From NCBI GenBank assembly GCA_019828595.1, contig JAHQRK010000020.1, positions 310,001-374,000 of the forward strand: a stretch of 64,000 nt of DNA, in the 5' to 3' direction. Position numbers and translations under genes: made by a program. This DNA is from Aphanomyces cochlioides (taxonomy: Eukaryota > Oomycota > Saprolegniomycetes > Saprolegniales > Verrucalvaceae). This document shows positions 31,436 through 42,862 of this stretch, one piece after another. Below the pieces are notes generated by a model. That model was not told where the DNA came from. It made no database searches and saw only the letters and a program-made list of their open reading frames with translations. Position 1 is the stretch's first letter. Each line of letters begins with the position of its first letter.

Positions 31436-33966
31436 CTATGCGTCATTTCGTTGCGGCTCCTGGGACGATGTTGTCCAATCGAATGGCTTCCACGCTGCGC
31501 TAAAGCGACGCACGCGGTCGTTCTCGGCAGCTAGGCTTGGCTGATAGCGTCCATATCGCGGTGGGTCGACTTCAAGCATGCCAGCAATCGTATCGAGGCC
31601 AAAATCAGCTGGAAATTGATTTGAGTCTTCGATGATATGGCCGTAGCCTGCACGACCGCCATCCCATTCGACATGGAAGTACGCAAAGTTCTACAAGCCG
31701 TCATGAGCTGCCAGCCGCAGGAGGAAGTTGAAGAATTTACCGGTGGAATCGCTCGCTTGACGCCTTTACCAGTCGTGTCGATAATCTTCTTATGCGTCGA
31801 CCATTCTTCGTCGCATTCCATCATGGCTTGTTTGAAGTACAGCGGCGCATCCGCTGCAACTTCTCTGGCGACAGGCACGCAGGTAATAAAGCTATGGCGG
31901 CGCTTTGATGCATCATGCGTATGTTCGACAAAGAGCACCGACTGCTTTTGACTCTGTGCCATGGCTTCCAGCGCCTAGACAACGACCAAGTCAATGAAAC
32001 ATGAGCATGGACGGAGGTCTTACTGCTTTGAATCGAGCGATTTCAGCATCGACAGCTTCGTCGACGGCAGTCATGGCATGAACGTGCTCTATCGGCGCAA
32101 TCAAACATTGAAATTCTACAACAGTCGAAGCAGACGGCAGTGCGAGAAAGGAATATTCGCCCATCGCGACGACCAAATGCTGCTTGAAAGAGTCGCTCGA
32201 CGGACAATACCAGCAGCGTTGCATTGCTTTGTCCCATTGCATGCGGTCGCCCAGCATCGCGCGGTGTGACTTTGCGGCGTAAGCTTTCTCGGTGAGCCGA
32301 GCTTTGTCCGAGAGATGCATCTTCATGTTCACGTCCTCCTCTTCGTCGAAGCCACTGGCGCCCTTCTTCTGGCCCAAGTCGGAGCCTTCGTAGCGTGTTC
32401 CAAGGCGAACAATATTCCGTGCCGTGATGGCATCCAAGTCGAGACCCTGCTTGGACTTTTCCTCTCGCACAAGATCGTCCAAAGTCTGCCCGTCGTCTCC
32501 AGGCTGCTTGCGTTTGCCACGTTTGGCTCCTTGTAGATTGTCTTCGGCACGATGCGGCAGTGATTCTCGAGGACGCACCGTGGCTTTCGGACGTGTGGCT
32601 TTTTGTTTTGTCTCTTCTTGCACGTGCTCCAGTTGATTGAGCTGGTTTGTCAACGTCTTGAATAGCTCCATGTTGCCGCGCATCTTGGCTCGCAATGCTC
32701 GTGCTGCCAATTTGTTCAAGTCGAGCGGTTCGTCAGTTAGAGCAACTGGTTCAGGTTTGCGTGGAGGCGACGACGATGGAGATTCCCTCAGCAATGAAGA
32801 CACTTCTGACGACGGCTGCTTGCGGTACAAGAACGCAGCGCGACGAGCAGCTTCGTCTTTTTCCTCCTCGGTAGCTTCGCGCACAGGCACGGGTTCCTTC
32901 TGTTTCCTTGGTGGACTTCGGCGCCGTTCGCGGCTTCGACTTCGTCTTGGACGATCACGGCTCCGATTTCTTCGAGAATCGCCATGTCGATCGGCAGAAC
33001 GGCGACGATGATGATGGTGTCTGTGTGGCTGAGAATCGTCCGTGTCGGGCAGCTTGGAATAGTCGATTGGACCACCGTCGTCGTCATTGTCATGATCGTT
33101 GTCGTTTTCACCGCGTTTTTCGTCCGATTGCTTGGATAACTCGGTAAACTTCATCCGCGATTGATATTGCGAAATCAAATGCTTGTCTCCGCCACGAGAT
33201 GAAGCAGACGAGCGAGGTGGAGACGCATGACGTTTGTATCGAAGATGTGCATCAGAATCCGCGGCACCTCTTGCTTGGGCTTCGAGTTCTGCAACCGACA
33301 TGCCATACTGTTCGCGAACAATACCTTCCAAGGAATCCCCAGTCGAAGCTGCTCGTTGCTTTGCTCGCTCGAGCATTTTTCTCTTCCAACTTGCCCCTCC
33401 ATCACCAATCGAAGCGGTTGATTGTGATGAAGACGTTGCTGATGTTGCAGCGGTTGGCTTCTTAGGATCATAGAGGCCGTAAAGAAGGCCTAGACAGACC
33501 AAGCATCATACCTCCATTCACACAAAGGCTTACTGCCTACCAGAGTTTGGTTCTCGAAGCCCTAGGTCAATCTCCTCTTGTCTCTTTTTGTCTTCATCCT
33601 GTTGGCGTTGTTGCTCCGCAATGAGTTTCGCTTCTTTCGGCTCAGTGATGAAATCCTGTCGTACACGTAAGTCAGGGAACTCGAAAGTCAAAGAGCAAAC
33701 CATTTGCATCCAATCTTCTCGTTGCAACGGAGGCTGTGCAGCCGCAGCTGGCGTCGTCTTGTCTTCTTGTTTGCTGTCCTTCTCCTGTCGAGCAGATCAA
33801 TCCCCGCTGGTGTTTGATAGGATTTTACCTTGCTTTTGTGCGAAGATTTGGAGTCTTTCTTCTTGAACTCTTTCTTTTTCTTCTTTTTCTTCTTGATATC
33901 GTCGTCCGAGTCGGAATCTGAACGGGCCGCCGCGCCGAAGCGGATCCCAGACAACAGCGAGGACAT
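31436..33966 (-). CDS. CWF19: CWF19-like pre-mRNA splicing factor
   Basis: Five exons (33830-33966, 33540-33785, 32024-33488, 31742-31974, 31436-31691) with introns of 44, 51, 49 and 50 bp, all GT-AG, give 778 residues. The N-terminus is Lys-rich, then come a coiled segment and an Arg/Ser-rich stretch with RSRDRPRRSRSRERRRS, typical of spliceosome proteins. The C-terminal third holds the CwfJ core: MQRCWYCPSS, the HIT-like LIAPIEHVHAM, KKIIDTTGKGVKRAIPP, and NFAYFHVEWDGGRAGYGHIIED...FGLDTIAGMLEVDPPRYGR. The last exon is needed to complete the domain. Family members associate with the late spliceosome and lariat debranching. The start ATG at 33966 opens MSSLLSGIRFG. Confidence 0.9.
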
Positions 33967-34177
33967 GAGCGGTCGGTCAATAAGATCAATATGTGAATTT
34001 GCAATAAAATTCTAAGCATTGATTGGTTATAAACTCATAATTATTGGCCAATCATTTTTTAAGAAATTAAGTTTGTCTCCAGGGTAACTCTTTATGAGCC
34101 ATAAACACGAACATAAGCATAAAATAAAGAGGGGCGAACATCTTCCCATATTTTTCACCTGAGCTCGTCTTACTAGT
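33967..34177. promoter_or_regulatory. CWF19 upstream region
   Basis: AT-rich, with GATTGG/CCAATC-type motifs; no gene. It runs into the left arm of the large palindrome. Confidence 0.3.
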
Positions 34178-34389
34178 ACCTCGTTGGGAGACTTATCCGA
34201 GGCAAGTGCAGTTGAGTCTTTGTGAGGCTGCTTCTCCGTTGGATTCATCGCTGCAGCTTGCTAGTGGCACACATCCTGAGTATCGGATATTACTGTGCGC
34301 CACGAGCAAGCTGCAGCGATGAATCCAACGGAGAAGCAGCCTCACAAAGACTCAACTGCGCTTGCCTCGGATCAGTCTCCCAACGAGGT
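34178..34389. repeat. 85 bp inverted repeat with 42 bp spacer
   Basis: Left arm 34178-34262 and right arm 34305-34389 are inverted copies with only about two mismatches; the spacer adds a shorter pairing (GTGGC...GCCAC). Each arm carries an outward-facing ATG with the same peptide start (MNPTEKQPHKDSTALAS), so the arms look like a duplicated first exon or an element's coding start. It would form a hairpin of about 90 bp. Confidence 0.85.
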
Positions 34390-34462
34390 GGCTATGAGAT
34401 CCAATGCCATCGTTGCGACTTTTCCAACTTAGGCGACTCGATCCAAGGTGATTTACAAGGCT

Positions 34463-34981
34463 CTAGCTAGCCGTCATGACGACTGCGAGGTTCAATCGTT
34501 TTTTGACGAAAATCGCAAAGCCAAACAATTTCAAATGCGTTTCACATGACGCCCATATGGACGAGCAACCATTTTCAGCAAACGAGGGGCAACGCGCAGC
34601 GACAGCAGGATCGAGGGCTTCCATGTTGATACTCAAAGTTCGCCGTTGAGTGCCATCGTCGATTTCCTTGTGGAGGAGTTGGTCGAAGTCTTTCGCATCG
34701 GACGCGCACTCTGCTGCGGATTGCAAATAATTCAATCGGACGGAAGCAAAGTTTGGAATGCCGCGGGCAGCGACAATGCCGGAAGTTTCCAGCGTTTGAA
34801 CCAAGTCATGCTTGGCGTCTTCACCGAGGGAATTCAAATCAAACGAGGGGACGGCGAAGGGGGATAGCTCAACGCCGCCACACCTGATGATAAGAGGGCC
34901 AAGACTGATTGCTCGCATTATCTCGTGGCTTTGAAATTGAGAAATGAGCTCGACATTGCTCCACAGCCAACAACTTTTCAC
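34463..34981 (-). pseudogene. Truncated gene, possibly 2OG-Fe(II) oxygenase-like N-terminus
   Basis: A 172-codon frame. The middle (VPSFDLNSLGEDAKHDLVQTLETSGIVAARGIPNF... to TQRRTLSINME) resembles the N-terminal substrate-recognition part of plant/oomycete isopenicillin-N-synthase-like dioxygenases. The HxD...H iron motif that should follow is absent; the frame ends at 34463 beside the large palindrome. I infer loss of the 3' half by the rearrangement that made the palindrome. The family call is weak. Confidence 0.3.
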
Positions 34982-35490
34982 TCTCGTACTTCATCACGAC
35001 GCAGATCAGAGGATTCACAATCCTCTCGCCTCTTGAAGGATGTGCCAAATTAAGCGTCAAAATCAACGAGAGGATGTCGCTACTCACAGCTTCTCACTTG
35101 TTTTGGAGAGTTGTCAAGCAACAGAGACACGAGACGACCTTGTCAACAATTGTCAATCCAAGCACATGTAGTCGACAATTGCATGAGCATACTCCAAGCA
35201 AATGAATCAGATGCACGCCAGGTCAACAATTGCGCTGTCAAGGGTTTGGGGGATGCGTTGACAACAGTGACGGGGATTTGCTCTCATGTGGGTAATTTGA
35301 CAACCAAGGACTGTATATTGGGCATCCTCATCATTGCAACCACAAGTTTGTGGCCGTGAATGGGGGCTCTGTGACTTCTTGACCAGGACGTGACAATTGT
35401 CACGATTGACGTGGTTTCGTTCTTGAGTTGTAAAAATACTTGGAGCGAAACGACTAGAGTGTCAAACAGCAGTATGAACGCAAGGTGAGC
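34982..35490. other. Spacer
   Basis: No gene; CAATTGTC-type motifs recur (about 35150-35235). Confidence 0.4.
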
Positions 35491-36132
35491 ATGATTGTCC
35501 CCACTGAGCCCGTCGACAAGCTGCCTGCCCCGCAAAGTCCAGTTGGTTATACGCGGATGCAATCTATCCTGGCTCGGCTTGCAGTACTTGGGCTTCATGT
35601 TGGCTTGCTCGTGGTGTCGGTCTTGACGCCAGCAATGCTCGATCAACTCTTCTGGCCGCATTTCAACCGCACGGGATACCAAGCCTTCCTGATTGACTTG
35701 ATTAATCTCCAACATGACGCAACGAATCATGGGACCGTCGACTTGTACGCAATAAGTGTGATCAAGAGTTATGCAGCGGCAGATATTGAGCTCGATTTCA
35801 ACTCTGGTTATGCTCGTCGAGTGTTCTTCTCGGACCTCAACAAACCTCTCCAAAGTATTCGAAACACAGACTTGAGCATGGTTTCGTCGATCTATGCCAA
35901 CTACTGCTGGGTGGATTTCAGCCGACAATGGAGCATGGCTCATTCAGATACTCGGGCTACGCGGTGTCAAGCTCGCTATGCAGATAATGCTGCAGTGTAC
36001 CTGGAAACACTACGACGCAACACAAATTGGGCCGAGTTTGTAGCTTCAATTCATGACAAGTGGTTTGTGTCAATCTGCTCAGCATTGGAAACAACTCCTC
36101 AAGGTGTTACAGTATGCTCAAGTTGCTGGTAA
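35491..36132 (+). pseudogene. Truncated membrane-anchored oomycete protein
   Basis: From ATG 35491 the frame gives 213 residues. A hydrophobic segment (ARLAVLGLHVGLLVVSVLTPAML, about 27-49) is followed by an extracellular-type region with FWPHFNRTGYQAFLIDLINL, ANYCWVDFSRQWSMAHS and NAAVYLETLRRNT. This pattern recalls the N-terminus of large membrane proteins that are expanded in Saprolegniales, whose function I do not know. Those proteins are much longer; here the frame stops at 36132, only 19 bp before the Tc1 element, so it is probably cut short. Confidence 0.4.
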
Positions 36133-36150
36133 AGGATTTGATGTCAAGAG

Positions 36151-37731
36151 AGTGAGGGGATTTATATAAAGTGATGGAAGGAATGATATGCCACACACAG
36201 TTTTATGAGAGTTCTCACCGGTGTGATCTCGAATGTACGTGAGACTCAAACAGATCAATCCTAGAGCTATTATGGACTTCTAATGAGCTTCACATGTCGT
36301 GTAGACGTCTACTCTTCATACTGCACTACAATATGTAAATCTGGGGAAGAAATAATGATATGCCAGTAGACCAAAACGAGAGTTTTAGTACTTTATCTTG
36401 CGACCGCAACTTGCGATAACCTTTTCACAGCGACGAGGCATACTCGCCACAAGTGTCTGGAGCAGACTTAGATCCAACTCATCCCACACTTTTCGAATAT
36501 AGGCGATGAGCTCGGCTCTGGTCGAAAACTTTCGACGACCGTTGTCGTAGACTCTACGAGACATGATACCCCAGAGATTTTCGATGGGGTTCAAGTCTGG
36601 TGACTTGGCAGGCCATTTAAAAGTCTTCACGTCCACCTCAGGGAGCTCAAACCACTCTTTCACCAAACCAGCGGTGTGGATAGGAGCATTGTCTTGCTGA
36701 AAGACAAAGTCGTTGCCGTGCAAAGCATGAGCAAAAGGAGCCATAAATTCGGAAAGCGTATCCACGTACGCAGCAGCATCTTGCTTGCCATCAAGAAGGG
36801 CCAACTCGGACTTGCCGCGGCTGCTAAAAGCACCCCAAAACATGACTCCACCGCCTCCATTTTGGCGCTTGGAGCAGTGCTCACGGCGGCCACGTAGATC
36901 AGCCCAGTAGTAATTAAAGCCATCGGGTCCGTCGAGATTCCATTTCTTCTCGTCGGACCAGATAACTTCATTCAACTGGGCTCCCCAGTCCTTCGCCTCT
37001 TGAGCCCAAGCAACCCAAGCTTTTTTGTGGGCAGGAGTCATCATCGGCGCAGCCAATCGCTTCTTGAATTTCAGTCGCCCGCTCTTATTTAAGAGCTGAC
37101 AGACTCGACGGGGTCCAACAGGAGGGAATTCAACTTGACACGCTCGGCAGCAGTGTACTTGCCTGAAACAGCATCGCGGATGACGCGCCGATGAAGCTCA
37201 TACGAGATCAAAGAGCGTCTTCCTGTCGACCGAGCTTGTCCGTACGACTTGGGATTGCGCAAGAACCCACGAATACATCCGCGGGAGCGACCGAGCTCAT
37301 TGGCAATGTAGGATATGGTCCTTCCTTCTCGTTGAAGGACGAAAGCTTCAATTCTCTCATCTTCAGAGAGTGGATCGCCTTTGGGCATCGAAGAGGCTTC
37401 TATTCAACGTACAAATATGAGACCATTCAATGCTCGTATATACATACTTTCTCCGCTTACGTAGGATCGCTTATGGACCCTCCAGTGCAGTGAAACCTTA
37501 GAGTGGCATATGTTTATTTCTCGCGCCATTTCTATCTCCCGCCATTTTGAAGAGTTCATAGCCATCCAGCATCCTCTTTTGGCGCTTGAAATGTGTGCCC
37601 TCTCTTTGCCTTTCTATTGGACTATAATCCTCCATGTATTGACCAATCATCAAAGAGATGTCAACGATGGAAGCAAGTGGCATATCATTCCTTCCATCAC
37701 TTTATATGACGGCCTGCCGTATCCCCTCACT
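36151..37731 (-). mobile_element. Tc1/mariner element with IR/DR-type termini
   Basis: About 1.58 kb. Outer inverted ends match at 36151-36194 and 37678-37731 (AGTGAGGGGAT and TATAAAGTGATGGAAGGAATG). A second, internal pair with the shared core GAAATAAxxATATGCCA lies at 36347-36365 and 37504-37520. Each end thus has two direct-repeat cores about 170-185 bp apart, the IR/DR plan known from some Tc1 elements. The right outer arm holds a short extra GGCAGGCC-type insertion. The TA target duplication is not clear. Confidence 0.75.
36385..37388 (-). pseudogene. Tc1/mariner transposase with one frameshift
   Basis: The N-terminal frame (37388 to about 37110) has a paired helix-turn-helix (GRTISYIANELGRSRGCIRGFLRNP) and a GRR hook. 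The rest (about 37125 to 36385) carries the DDE core: Asp in IWSDEKKW, Asp in FQQDNAPIH and Glu in SPDLNPIENLW, with 36 residues between the last two, so DD36E. The two frames are joined by a single-base shift near 37125, where PPVGPRRVCQLLNKSG continues the homology. The catalytic residues are kept, so inactivation is recent or the frame could be a sequencing error. Confidence 0.85.
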
Positions 37732-37737
37732 CACTTG

Positions 37738-37774
37738 GCACTGTATATTCTCATATTATGAGAATATACAGTGC
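37738..37774. repeat. 37 bp perfect palindrome
   Basis: GCACTGTATATTCTCATA and its complement flank a single central T. It sits just outside the Tc1 right end and could be a foldback footprint or a very small element. Confidence 0.8.
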
Positions 37775-39299
37775 CTTTGACCCTCAATGAAGCTCGTGTT
37801 CAATTATGCTTGATGAAAGCACTTGACTGATGGCAAAATTAAATAAATCAATTCTATTCGTCGAAACTAGGTATTTTTTGTTCCATCAATCAAACGTTGG
37901 GCCGTCAACAAAATCGTTGACGGCTCGAGAGTGATTGATGGGAGAGATTGATGAACGGCTACCATTGATAACCAAGCGCATCGGAGTTAGGTCTCTTAAT
38001 GGAAAAGCTGTGTCAGGAGATTGTGAACAAGCTTCAAGTCCATGGACAAAGCAGACTATCGCTGCTTGTCGGTATTCTGCAGCATCTAAACATCACCATG
38101 CAATCAATCAAGTTGGTCTTCACATCAACAATGCGATGAAAAGAGACTATTGGACGAAAATGAAATTGTTAATTCTTTCATCAATCAAACAATCAATCAC
38201 AATTGAACACCACTATTGTATTGTGATTGGAAATCGTAGGAACAGATTGCCTACATTTCGATTTTGACACCATCCCGGTGACCAAACACCATGAGCTTGT
38301 ATCCAGCTCAGACGTAACGTGTACTATTCTAATGCCGAATGAATCGTTTTTTAAATGAATTTAATACACTATCACGATTGTGTGTCGCGAATACCTGTTT
38401 CATGGCAAAGGTATCAGCATTGCTAGAAAGCGTCAAGCACCTTACTCAGGGGGGTTGCTCAATACTGCGCAGATGCATAGAGATATGAAATGCAGTCTGA
38501 CGACGCAGTTTGCATTACCACGGTTTGACTCTGTTCATACATCACGAGACGAATATGAACAAAGTCAAACAGTGGTTAGATTACTAGTATACACCTACAA
38601 CAAAGGTGGAGCTACGGTGTCCTATGTAATGTTTGGTTATTTAGTTATTGAGGAATGTTAAGGTCGGAAGCGAGATACGGCAAGTGTCCTTTGTTTGAGG
38701 GTATCAAGACCATGATCGTATATTCAAGTCTTTCTCTCTATATCGAGCTTCAGCTGTCGCCTAAAGCTTCTTGCGACTTCGCATTACATAAGTAGAAAGT
38801 GCGCATGCATGCCGTGCCGCTCTTACCGGCTCGTGATCTTTTGTGCACGCTCAAAACACTCGATAGATGATACCAACAACATGATTGGTCAATATAAAGA
38901 GATTTTATAGATGTTTGATTGGTCAATGAAGCGTAGGAATTTCGGTCCTACAATTTGGCAAAAATTTCAGTCAAAACGAAATTCATACTTTCATCAAGTT
39001 AATGTGTGAGGTATTTTTTCGAAAAAATGGAAAATATCAGAATATTGTTCCTACGATTCGTCAAAATATCAAATATAACTCCTGCATTTTCCGACTTATG
39101 AGGGTCAACGGCTCATGGCGATATCGTAAATAACGTTAGTACGGCACTTCCAGGTGCCGTACAATTAGAATTTTCCTCTTCAATTTAATATTGTCAATAT
39201 GGTCGAATTATAAGACAACACAGGTATAAGATGTAATTGAGTGCTGATGTCATTCGAGTTGACCCAAGGAAATCGAATTAAGCCTCCATCTCATGGTGT

Positions 39300-39626
39300 T
39301 TACAGTTCGTGGATAAAACGATCATGGGAAAAAGTCATAGTTGAAAGCATCAGACTACCATCCTTTGTCAGAAGCACTGGAGTTCCTGGATGACGTACTG
39401 GTTGTGGATGATTGATAGCTCCCTTTAACATTTTATAATATCGTTCAACAATAATCTTTTTCAGTTTATTATATTTAGGAGGAAGTGGTACATGGGGGTG
39501 CCGTACTATTTGAGAAATTACAGTACTTACGGTAGTACAGTGCTGCTTTTTATCAGGATTTATCAAACTCGTCGAGTAGTTTGCGAGCCTTGGAAGATAG
39601 CAAGTCAAGCTCTCGTTCTGGTCCAT
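39300..39626 (-). pseudogene. Possible DNA-transposase N-terminal remnant
   Basis: A 108-codon frame including YNKLKKIIVERYYKML and HPGTPVLLTKDG. The arrangement of a basic helical segment followed by (R)xGxPxLLTxxE recalls the DNA-binding end of pogo/PIF-type transposases. The match is short and the rest is missing. Confidence 0.2.
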
Positions 39627-41573
39627 GGGTCATCATTGCGGCCACTGTCAAGGGATATTTGCACCTGTGTTAATCAACAGGTCTTGCTGGTCCACTCAGC
39701 AATGAATAGACTGTCAACAAGTATTGGATTATGTTCCCTGGGGCTCTGGACAGTCCATACTAAAGTATTTGTCAATTTACCGTCTTAAGATCGTGAAACC
39801 TCTTTAAATACATGTTTTCAAGATACTAAAATGTATTTAGTCCCAGAGGTATTATTTACTGAAGATACATCCTCAATATTTCTATATGGTCATAAGCGCA
39901 GAAGACATTGTGTAATACAGTTTATAACATGCTGCGTCAGACAGGAGCATTCACCCAACAACAGCACAAAAGTCGCCATCTATGAGGCTGTTTGATTTTT
40001 CATGTCACCCTTATATTGCTTAATCGGTGATTTTCTGTCTTCCTTGCTCTGCCACCATTTTTTAAAGTGGCGCGAAAGTCACGTATTACTCTTATAATTT
40101 ATCATATCAAATGTGAAAGGTATCAAATTGTTGGAGAGTGATAGATGGCACATCTCACAATCCCACGACGGTAAATTGACAAATACTCTAAAGTACCGTG
40201 AGTTTGGTCACCCATGGAAGTGATCCATGTTCCTTGATCACAGTGACAGCTCAAGTGTTACCTCTGTATTCTGATATTTCGATATCAAAATATAAAGTGT
40301 TTGTTAACCCATTGATTCGTTATTAGTGTAATTAAACAAAAATACTCGAAATATTGTCTTTTTCACCCAAATTTGTATTTTTCTACCAAAATTGACTTCA
40401 TTTCCAAATCGATTCCATCATACTGAAGTCAAGTATAAATGAAAAGTACAGTAAATTTGGCCAGATAAATTTCGCGTGTGTGTAGGTGTGTTTTGCGTGA
40501 ATTTGGTAAATACTCGATTCTGATTGGCTGATCGATTTGCAGATCGATTTGAAAAATGGATACATCTGCTGCAACTATGTTATCTACAAAATCACACCGA
40601 AGTTGTATTTCTGGTGATGGGGCCAATCGCTTCTTAGATAATTCAATCAGTAAAAACATTGATTGGATAAAAATTCAGTTCAGTGCTATATTTCGGAATG
40701 TTATCGTGATGCAAATCACACTGGCAGTGTGATCCAGAGTGTGTTAAAACTGGCCAATCAGGTGCCAAATCACACCTGAAATCACACCAGAAATCATACC
40801 TGTCCGACAATATCTTTTCCTGCCACGGTCAATCAAGTCGTTTATCGGCTTGTTAGATGCAGAGGTGACTCTGCTTTGACTGGACATTCATATTTAACTG
40901 AAAGCTATCTAAATAAGGTCGTGAATGAATGCATAGTCCTTTGTCCTCTTGTGCTTGTGTCGATGCACTTTCAATGTGAGAACATTGAAAAGCCGGGCAG
41001 CAGACACCCGTTGAGTCCGGTTTATTATCGAAATATGTTTTGCACCTGAAACGTAGTCACTTCCATTGTATTATAGACTTAAATGTGTCTTGCATCTAAT
41101 CCCCATCATTTGGATTTGGTAGATTGAGGCGAATTTGTCTTCTGTGTACGGATATCTTACGTCCAAGCACCGGTCAAAAGACAAGTAGGTCGTTGTTGTT
41201 GTCGAAAACTAAAGCGACTTCACATGCTCACGCACATCGGAGATCAAACTGAGGTTACATCAGGTAGTTTTGTGATAATTCTATTCAATGTACGCGATTC
41301 ATAGCGTCGAACTAAACAACAGTATATGTGGTGCACTTTGCAATCAATTATTACGATTTAGAACTAAGTATGAGAGACCTAAACATAATGTTAATGCGTC
41401 TGTGGCCAAACTCGACTGGCCATGTTGTCAACGTGGACTCCGTGTTGTCGTGCACTCTATGTTGTTGACACTGGGCACTGCAGAATTTTAGCCAATCGTG
41501 TAGTGGCGTGACAGTGAGTGTGATGTTTCACCGGAACTGCCATGATAGAAACATGATCATTTTGTATTGGAGT

Positions 41574-42456
41574 GTGATAGGAAATCTATCACAGTTGCCT
41601 GAAATCCGTTTTCAATAAATGTTTTTGACTTGATTTCAGTATTCAAATCTGAAATGTGCAAAATTCTGAGCAACTGTGATGGAGATTCTATCACAGTTGC
41701 TCAACAAACGATTATTGGCAGATATCAAGCATCATGCACTCGCATGCTTAAAGTCTAGCCGGCAAATAAAGAAGCCCGGAATCTTTGTTGAACGTCTAGC
41801 ACAATATAATCTATACTAGCTACAACACAACATCACGATTGTTCGCGTGTTGCGCGCGCCCACTCGCTTAATTATACTGGAAGCATATTGAAATGGCTAA
41901 AGCACAAAACACAAAACACTGTAGATTTCATGAATTTCATACGATTCATGAATTAAAGCACAAGCAATAGTCAAAAGTATTGATGACGGATTTGGTCTCC
42001 ACACCTTCGCCTCACAACTCATTATCCTATCAAGTTTTGACGTTGCAACGTCAAAGTTTGAATGATTCATGAACCTTGTGGATTCATGTTGCATATTGAG
42101 TGTGGGATAATTCAATTGATTATTGCTCTACTGCCTACTGCTCATGAGGTAGTGGAGAGATGCGAGAACTATCACTATTCGTGTGTGTAAAAAGTAATTA
42201 GACTGCAGTGCAGGTATTCAAAGTGTCGATTTGAAATTTGAATAGCCCGGGTTGGGGAACGACGAGCAACGCATACCGAGTACCTCTACGTGTTGAGTGT
42301 AATCAAAGATTTCCTTTTCTGTCTTTGTTGTTAAACTTATCTGTCAATGCTCCACGAGGTTCTTGGTCTGTTTTCGTCTACCAAGTCAATTCATCAGATT
42401 AACTTCCAATCATATTGCGTTATATGGTGTGATAGGATTCCATCCTATCACAGTTG
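41574..42456. repeat. Three copies of a TGATAG/CTATCACAGTTGC hairpin
   Basis: Copies at 41574-41598, 41668-41702 and 42426-42456. Each has an inverted TGTGATAG...CTATCACA stem with a 5-9 base loop and continues with AGTTGC. The middle copy is the longest palindrome (GAGCAACTGTGAT and its complement). They may be the termini of a small element family. Confidence 0.6.
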
Positions 42457-42862
42457 CCGTCATTAAACTCGAGATTATCCGGAAATGACCATTTATTGAA
42501 CCCTATATACATTTCAGCCCCTCTCACAATTTAGAATGAAATCGACAATAATGTAAGATATCGATTCAATATGATACTATTTAATGTACTGCAACTCTGC
42601 CTCCACGCCGCGCCGCGTTTTGAGGTACCGACTGCAGAGCTGCGCTGACTCTGGTAAACTATTCCCATGTAGGGAAGTGAGCAAATCGAACAATTTGGCC
42701 GTGAGCTCACAAAAAAAGTGACGAAGATGTGAGACAACAACGCACTCAAACTATTTAAAGCCATGCTGTTACGTGTGTTCGATTGGTCGCAAACAAGCGC
42801 CTGGTCAGCCCAAAAGGCATCCTCGTGACGGGTTGCGACTACACTCGGACGAGACCTCAACG

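Larger units (their letters stand above)
37775..42862. other. AT-rich gene desert
   Basis: About 5 kb without a convincing gene. Frames are short. It contains hairpins such as CCGTCAACAAAATCGTTGACGG (about 37903), GTACGGCAC...GTGCCGTAC (39139-39162) and ATCACACTGGCAGTGTGAT (40715-40733), and many TTGATTGGCCAAT-like motifs, all suggesting old MITE insertions. The CDO promoter lies at the right edge. Confidence 0.5.

Noticed and set aside
35284..35943. 219-codon minus-strand frame
   Set aside because: Overlaps the plus-strand frame with a membrane anchor and CWVDF-type motif, which is the more plausible coding strand.
41521..42460. CRISPR-like array suggested by repeated hairpins
   Set aside because: Only three copies with irregular spacing and no uniform spacers, in a eukaryotic genome.
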